A stretch of DNA of 64,000 bases, from assembly GCA_029851415.1 (NCBI GenBank), contig CM056742.1, positions 94,168,748 to 94,232,747 on the forward strand. The letters are read 5' to 3'. Positions within the stretch are counted from its first letter, which is position 1. The number at the start of each line of letters is the position of its first letter. Positions 58,483 to 64,000 of the stretch are shown in pieces. The position numbers were made by a program, and so were the translations under genes. The stretch comes from Eretmocerus hayati (Eukaryota > Arthropoda > Insecta > Hymenoptera > Aphelinidae). The notes below the pieces were generated by a model that was given only the letters and a program-made list of their open reading frames with translations, did no database searches and was not told the DNA's origin.

Positions 58483-58515
58483 AGTAATAGTAATGTATAT
58501 AGAAAGTACGCTTAC
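58146..58515. other. Spacer and putative intron start with a TG microsatellite
   Basis: A TG-rich run lies at 58449-58481. The bases just left of 58516 form a minus-strand splice donor (GTAAGC), so this stretch is likely the first intron of the exon at 58516-58729. Confidence 0.45.
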
Positions 58516-58729
58516 CCGGCGAGATCAGCATGATAGATATGCACGGGAGAGTGATCCAATCGCCTTCCGGTATGCAGTGATCACGTTTGAGAAACTCCAA
58601 TTCTGTAACTGATAAGACGCCTGATGGCCAGTAGAAATACCATTCATTTGTTCCAATCTCGAACATCCATTCACCCGGCACTATTTCTACTTGATTGCAC
58701 CCAATTTCCACTATGTAATAGTCCTCCAT
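58516..58729 (-). CDS. Probable first coding exon of an insect uncharacterised gene
   Basis: From the ATG at 58729 the exon encodes about 71 residues (MEDYYIVEIGCNQVEIVPGE, then WYFYWPSG and HCIPEGDWITL). It ends at an exact GTAAGC donor. The pattern 'hydrophobic-VE...VEIVP..W....WP' resembles the short N-terminal module of insect uncharacterised proteins that often end in a DUF4806 domain; this is from memory of the family style, not a search. An upstream in-frame ATG at 58765 is possible but less typical. The following exons would lie to the left, where none was recognised, so the gene may be truncated by the TIR element. Confidence 0.5.
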
Positions 58730-61149
58730 CAATTTACGAATATTGTTATCGAGATGGAGTCTCACTCAATACCTAAATGTTTCCGTGGGCCGATCGCGCA
58801 GACAACTAGCGTGTATTTGGGTATGTGGCTGTGCATTCAGTCTCCCCACACCACCACCGAACAACTTTTCGTGAAGTCACGCCCATAACGGTGGTACAGA
58901 TTACTCCTATGGTTACGCCCCTTCCCTCTCAAGGCGAGTCGGATGGTATACAAAAACGCTTTGAGATACCGCAAGGCTTTCCGCGTCAAGAATAGTATAT
59001 TACTGTACTAGGCAGGGAAGTTGGATTTCCGTGACTGCGTGATGATAATGCTGAGGCGAAGCCGAGGCATCGATATCACGCTGCCATGGGCATCCCACTC
59101 CTCTGCCGAGTGCTGTGTACTATTTTTTCTCCTCTCGGCCCGAAAGTACGTCGAAATTTTATTAATCAGTACAAAAATACGCGTTTAAACTCACTCTGCA
59201 GTTGTTTACAATTTTGAAGGGGTGGGCTGTACAAGCAGACGACCTCGCAGCTTTCACATACGCCCGACTTTTGCTGGTCGGGGCGGACGTAAGCAAAAAA
59301 ATAATAAAGTGAAATGTGTTTTTAGTCGCTATTGCTGGTACGCACAATTATCCTCGAAAAACACGGACAGGCGATTAGTCTTCCAATTTTAGATGGTATT
59401 TAGCATTGTCCAAATTCGCCCCCACCAATTCGTCCAAGAATGCCCCCAGGCGTTTTTTTCGCAAAATTGTGATCATTAGGGCCCAAGTGAACCGATTTTG
59501 GTCCACGATGGCTCAAAATCTTCGTTTTGTTATGTAGTTTTTGACTCCCAAACGGCGATTGAGCCAGTGCACTTCGAGAGAGCAGCGTGTAATCTTGCAT
59601 TTGGAAAATAAACCGCGTCAGGCCCTCGAAAAGCACCCCTATGTCAGCATAGACTCCCAGTACCGTTTTGAGAGGTCTCGCGATAACCGCGATAAAAACC
59701 ATTGTCTGAAAAAAATTTGCGTGGCAAAAGCCTAGACTCGCCTCCGACCGAGCTATATATATCCAATCGACTTATCTAATTTTGCCCCCGTCCAATTTTG
59801 CCCCACTCTCCCCTAGAGCAACGCAAAACCGTCTGCTACATGGCTTTGTTGACACTCGCGAAGTTGCGAGTCTCATAACCGCAAGCTTTATAACCACGGA
59901 CACAATCTATCTATGCAGATATGCAAAATCTATCACTTTCAATTTGCTGTACGATTTAACCTTGGCACTGGTGAGATTGTTGTTTTTCATAAACTTTTGA
60001 CCATTCTTGAGACTTCTACGTTTAATAGCCAGCAGCAATGACAATTTGTTTATATCAGGGCGTATATAGGGTATTCCTTTATATCTATATAGTATATAAC
60101 AAGAGAATGCAAGCGTTCTTGATAGAACAGGCGAAATTATCGCAATCGCTTGCAAAAATAGAAAAATGGAAATTCTTTTTGGGATCCTCTTCGGAAGACC
60201 CTTCTGATTCTAGGAATGCATGTTTCGAATCCGAAGTCTGGTGCAAAATTGTTTGAACCGAAATTGTTTAAACAAATTGTATAAATCACTTTTAATAGCC
60301 CTGCGTGACCTAAACCCGCGTTTATTTAACGCATTTGCGGGACTTAGATGGCCTATTATTCAACTGTGAAATAATGCGTCCGCTCACTTCACGTGTGTGC
60401 TGGATGCAGCAAATCAGTTCATTTCACTGTGAGGTTATAGGGGCATTTTTGGACATTTTTGCGCATATTATGTATGCAAGCATCGAAATTTGTAAAAAAT
60501 TAAAAGAATCTATGATGGATCATGTCTGGAGCAATTGTATCCGCATCAATAATTGTAAAGAGCAAGAAAATTAGTCATGACTGTAACACTCCTACTCATA
60601 GTTATGAATCATCAGCAACATAAACATAAACATAAACACGTGGTTAAGTTTTGCACATGTACATTTGTGCTAACCTTGAAAACTTTGACCATGCTGAATT
60701 CCCATTAAATACACCGTCGTGATTAAATTACAACAAATAAGTAGATATCAAAATTAGAGACTGCAGTATGATGAGGGGTTGTACCTCATTTGAAAAGATC
60801 GAATATGCATATTCGTCATCCTTGCGGTAAGGATGTTATTGTTTTCAATCCTCAAACAGCCGTTATGGAATGCCTCAGGAGGAATGAACTGCTAATTTTT
60901 CTGGAGTCTAGTTACTAGCGTAAATTTAGAAATTGTTTTATGATAAAGTCTGAGAGGGAAAATTCCAGGTTTTGGCCGGAATGAGGGTTGCACAACCCCT
61001 ATATTACTGTAATAACCAACGATGATGCTCATAGTTTATTTTAGATACAAGAAACGTCTTTATCATCACTTGATGTGTTTAATCGCGGGTGTGTGATATC
61101 TATTTTATTGGACCAGATTCTGAACTTTTTCCCAGTCGGGGAGGCTGCC
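58730..61149. other. Mostly AT-rich stretch without a recognised gene
   Basis: Frames of 60-100 residues on both strands have no domain. Near 59404-59450 and 59775-59805, phrases such as caattttgcccc and caaattcgcccc recur, a motif style seen at MITE ends. A short aaacat repeat lies near 60620. Confidence 0.35.
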
Positions 61150-61200
61150 GCCCCCCCCCCCCGCTTACCCCCACCCTAACCACCCACCTCCACCCTCGCG
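61150..61200. repeat. C-rich tract
   Basis: A run of about 14 C is followed by cttacccccaccctaacc and more C-blocks. On the minus strand it is G-rich with several G-runs. See findings. Confidence 0.7.
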
Positions 61201-61305
61201 CAAGCGCTCGGGCGCCAACTTCACGCCGTGTAATAATAGGGCTCTTAGGTACCTTGTATCGTAAATAACTATTTTGACCCAAACCCATTGGATTAAGGTA
61301 ATTTG

Positions 61306-64000
61306 GGACATTTGAAGCAAAAAACTACTCTTGTAATTTTCCTCTAGGAGTCATTGTTTTTGAGCTACGAGCATTTTCAAGTTGGAAAAACGCAAATTTC
61401 GCGATTTTAAATATTAAAAAAAAGCACCAACAGAACAGGAAAGCAATGTTTCCAGAGGGCAAATCTATTCACGAGAATGATCTCTACAAGATCCAACAGC
61501 AATACCTGATGTTTCCGGACAGGAACCACTCGTTTTTCAAAGACTTCCGTTGCATGATTTCTAATGGAGCCCGCACTAGCTATATATATATGAGTCATTC
61601 TGGAGCAAGCTGGACAAAACCGTCACCAGGGGGGTCTGGGAAAAATCCGCAAAAATTTTTTTCCATTAGTACTCTGTTGAAATAGTACGAAAAAATTTTT
61701 TTCAGATTTTTTCGGCCCCCCCCCCTGTGGGCCCCAGGGCCCATGAAAGGGCCATTTTAGGCCCTTTTTTAGCCTATTCTAAGAAAATCATAGTTCCAAT
61801 GCAATTCAATATTTTTCAACGTACTTGGGCGCATTTTTCTTGTCGAGACTAGTACTTTTGAAAAAAAAATTGTCCAAGGTCACTCAGTGAGCCTGACGGC
61901 TTCTGCAAGCTAATTATCGAGAGCAAATTTTAGCGATTTTTGGGTCTGCTCCAAAGCGATCTAGCTCCTACTAGACATGTAATAATCGACTTCTGCAGGT
62001 GGTCATTTTGAAGGTCTTGGAAAAACCTACAATTTGACCACTTGCAAAAGTCGATTATCGTACCTTTAATAGGAGCTATAGCCGATACAAGTTGAGCTAT
62101 TTACGAAAAAGTCGAAAATTCAGGACTCAATTCCAAAAATATATCTTAATTTTTTTTCACCAAACTTGTGCGAAAATGTTCTTTCAGACATCTACTTTCA
62201 GTGAAAAAAATTTGGCGGAGGTTATTTTTTTTGATTTTTTTTGCCGAGCGTTACAAAATACCGCATTTCGTGGTTTTAGCAAAAACGGCATCTTTGACCA
62301 CGGTCACATACGCTCCCATCTGGACTGATGTGCACCAATCTGTGTGAAAGTACTCCCCAAAGTACCCCCAAGTACGTGTGAGAAGTTGCGGGGACGTGCC
62401 TCCAGCCAGGAGCGAGCTGTAGGTTCTCTTCACCGTGTCAAAAATAGGCATTATTTTGGTTATTCGAGCGTAAGCGACCGAGAGCATGATTTTACTTGTT
62501 CTGGCTTGCAAATGAGATAATGGGCTAGAATGAGGATCCAAACATACTTCTCCGACTCAAAATGACCATCTGAACACAATGCCGGGGTCAGTTCTGCTCT
62601 AAATATTCGTCCCTCTGCCCCTTAAGAACTTAGATTCTGTCGACGAGTTCTGACACCGTTGAGGCACTAGACGACATTCTAGAGCTAAACTGACCTCGGA
62701 ATTGTGTTCAGATGGTTATTTTGAGTCGGAAAAGTATGTTTGGATCCTCATTCTAGCCCATTATCTCATTTGCAAGCCAAAACAAGTAAAATCATGCTCT
62801 CGATCGCTTACGCTCGAATAACCAAAATAATGCCTATTTTTGACACGGTAAAGAGAACCTACAGCTCGCTAATGGCTGGAGGCACGTCCCCGCAACTTCT
62901 CACGCGTACTTGGGGGTACTTTGGGGAGTACTTTCATACAGATTGGTGCGCATCAGTCCAGATGGGAGCGTATGTTACCGTGGTTAAAGATGCCGTTTTT
63001 GCTAAAACCACGAAATGCGGCATTTTGTAACGCTCGGCAAAAAAAATAAAAAAAAAATAACCTCCGCCAAATTTTTTTCACTGAAAGTAGATGTCTGAAA
63101 GAACATTTTCGCACAAGTTTGGTGAGAAAAAATTAAGACATATTTTTGGAATCGAGTCCTGAATTTTCAACTTTTTCGTAAATAGCTCAACTTGTATCGG
63201 CTATAGCTCCTATGAAAAGTACGATAATCGACTTCTGCAGGTGGTCAAATTGTAGGTTTTTCCAAGACCTTCAAAATGATCACCTGCAAAAGTCGATTAT
63301 CACATGTCCAGTAGGAGCTAGATCGCTTTGAAGCAGACCCAAAAATCGCTAAAATTTGCTCTCGAAAATTAGCTTGCAGAAGCCGTCAGGCTCACTGAGT
63401 GGCCTTGGACAATTTTTTTTTTCAAAAGTACTAGTCTCGCCGAGAAAAATGCGCCCAAGTACGTTGAAGAATATTAAATTGCGTTGGAACTATGATTTTC
63501 TTAGAATAGGCTAAAAAAGGGCCTAAAATGGCCCTTCCATGGGCCCTGGGGCCCACAGGTGGGGCCGAAAAAATCTGAAAAAAATTTTTTCGTACTATTT
63601 CAACATAGTACTAATGGAAAAAAATTTTTGCGGATTTTTCCCAGACCCCCCTGGTGACGGTTTTGTCCAGCTTGCTCCAGAATGACTCATATATATATAT
63701 ATATATATATATATCGGTCGGCTGTATATATGTATAGCTATATTGTCGCAGCTAAAAACAGTGCGTTGAACTATCTCAAAAAAAGAGTGGTTCCCGGCCG
63801 GAAACATCACTTACTGCTAATGGATCTTGTAAAAGACACTCTAATGAATGGATTTGCTCACTGGAAAGACTGCTTTTTTGCTTTTTTTTTGGTATTCGAA
63901 ATTGCAAAATTCGCGTTTTTCTGACTTAAAAATGCTCGTACCTCAAAAACAAGGACTCCTAGAGGAAAATAACGAGAGTAACTTTTTTCTTAAAATGTCC
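61306..64000. repeat. Palindrome extending past the window end
   Basis: ggacatttgaagcaaaaa at 61306 and tttcttaaaatgtcc at the last bases are diverged inverted copies, as are ctctaggagtcattgttttt near 61343 and aaaaacaaggactcctagag near 63945. The arms outside the inner element are about 290-310 bp and more diverged than the inner arms. The outer end on the right lies beyond the window. Confidence 0.7.
61592..63688. mobile_element. 2.1-kb long-TIR element related to 31630-35023
   Basis: It starts gagtcattctggagcaag and ends with its inverse; the arms are about 1010 bp with a loop of about 80 bp near 62604-62680. It lies in TA repeats, so a 4-bp duplication (atat) is possible but not provable. 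Several blocks match the element at 31630 in order, including gaaaatgttctttcag near 62172 and 32217 and the start grgtcattctgga. Mirrored 96-residue frames (62251-62541 minus, 62740-63030 plus) come from the symmetry. Confidence 0.82.

Noticed and set aside
62251..63030. Mirrored 96-residue frames with few changes
   Set aside because: Same reason: paired TIR arms. The four residue differences give no clear sign of selection.

Overview
The window looks like a repeat-rich, gene-poor (heterochromatin-like) stretch of an insect genome. Evidence: LTR retrotransposons of the Copia, Gypsy-like and Bel/Pao types, many long terminal-inverted-repeat (TIR) elements and MITEs, complex satellites, an AT-rich background, and at least one exon ending in a GTAAG splice donor. 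A parasitoid-wasp-like genome is a guess, not shown by the sequence. No rRNA, CRISPR or operon structure is visible. Nearly all long reading frames belong to mobile elements or are mirror copies inside inverted repeats. Layout: 200-1080 and 1843-2704 are palindromic elements. 4120-4179 is a 12-bp CACGTG minisatellite. 4560-5760 is a 184-bp tandem repeat ending beside a 210-bp MITE with an exact 8-bp duplication. 6046-11522 is a broken 5'-truncated Copia element split by a gag-only LTR element (7605-10344). 13378-16459 is a 3.1-kb long-TIR element that cuts a short reading frame. 16900-17680 holds GCGTACGCG-rich repeats. 18309-21540 and 36225-53040 are two loci of one compound satellite (unique head, 249-bp units, then 164-bp units). 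25021-28790 is a 315-bp tandem array cut by a TA-flanked MITE. 28795-36128 is an unclassified LTR element with unfamiliar reading frames, cut by a 3.4-kb long-TIR element (31630-35023) that itself holds a TA-flanked element (32929-33552). Inside the second satellite locus sits a foldback-like element (39217-49706) with arms of 488-bp tandem units, a 13-bp flanking duplication, and a nearly intact Bel/Pao element (41389-49173) nested in its short arm. 54290-55225 is a 215-bp tandem repeat. 55506-58145 is a TIR element carrying a 1.65-kb palindrome with four clusters of an 11-bp GC-rich repeat and two outward-facing tRNA-like Pol III promoter units. 58516-58729 is a probable first coding exon. 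61306-64000 is a palindrome running off the window, with a second member of the 31630-35023 family at its centre. How the parts relate: the nesting gives a relative order. Satellite arrays are oldest, foldback and TIR elements came later, and Bel/Pao is probably the youngest (LTRs differ at 2 of 253 positions). LTR identities are about 95 percent for the gag-only element and 97 percent for the unclassified LTR element. The best candidates for something undescribed are the 1.65-kb palindrome with paired Pol III units, the 488-bp foldback-like element, and the LTR element with two unfamiliar ATGA-overlapping reading frames and covarying hairpins.
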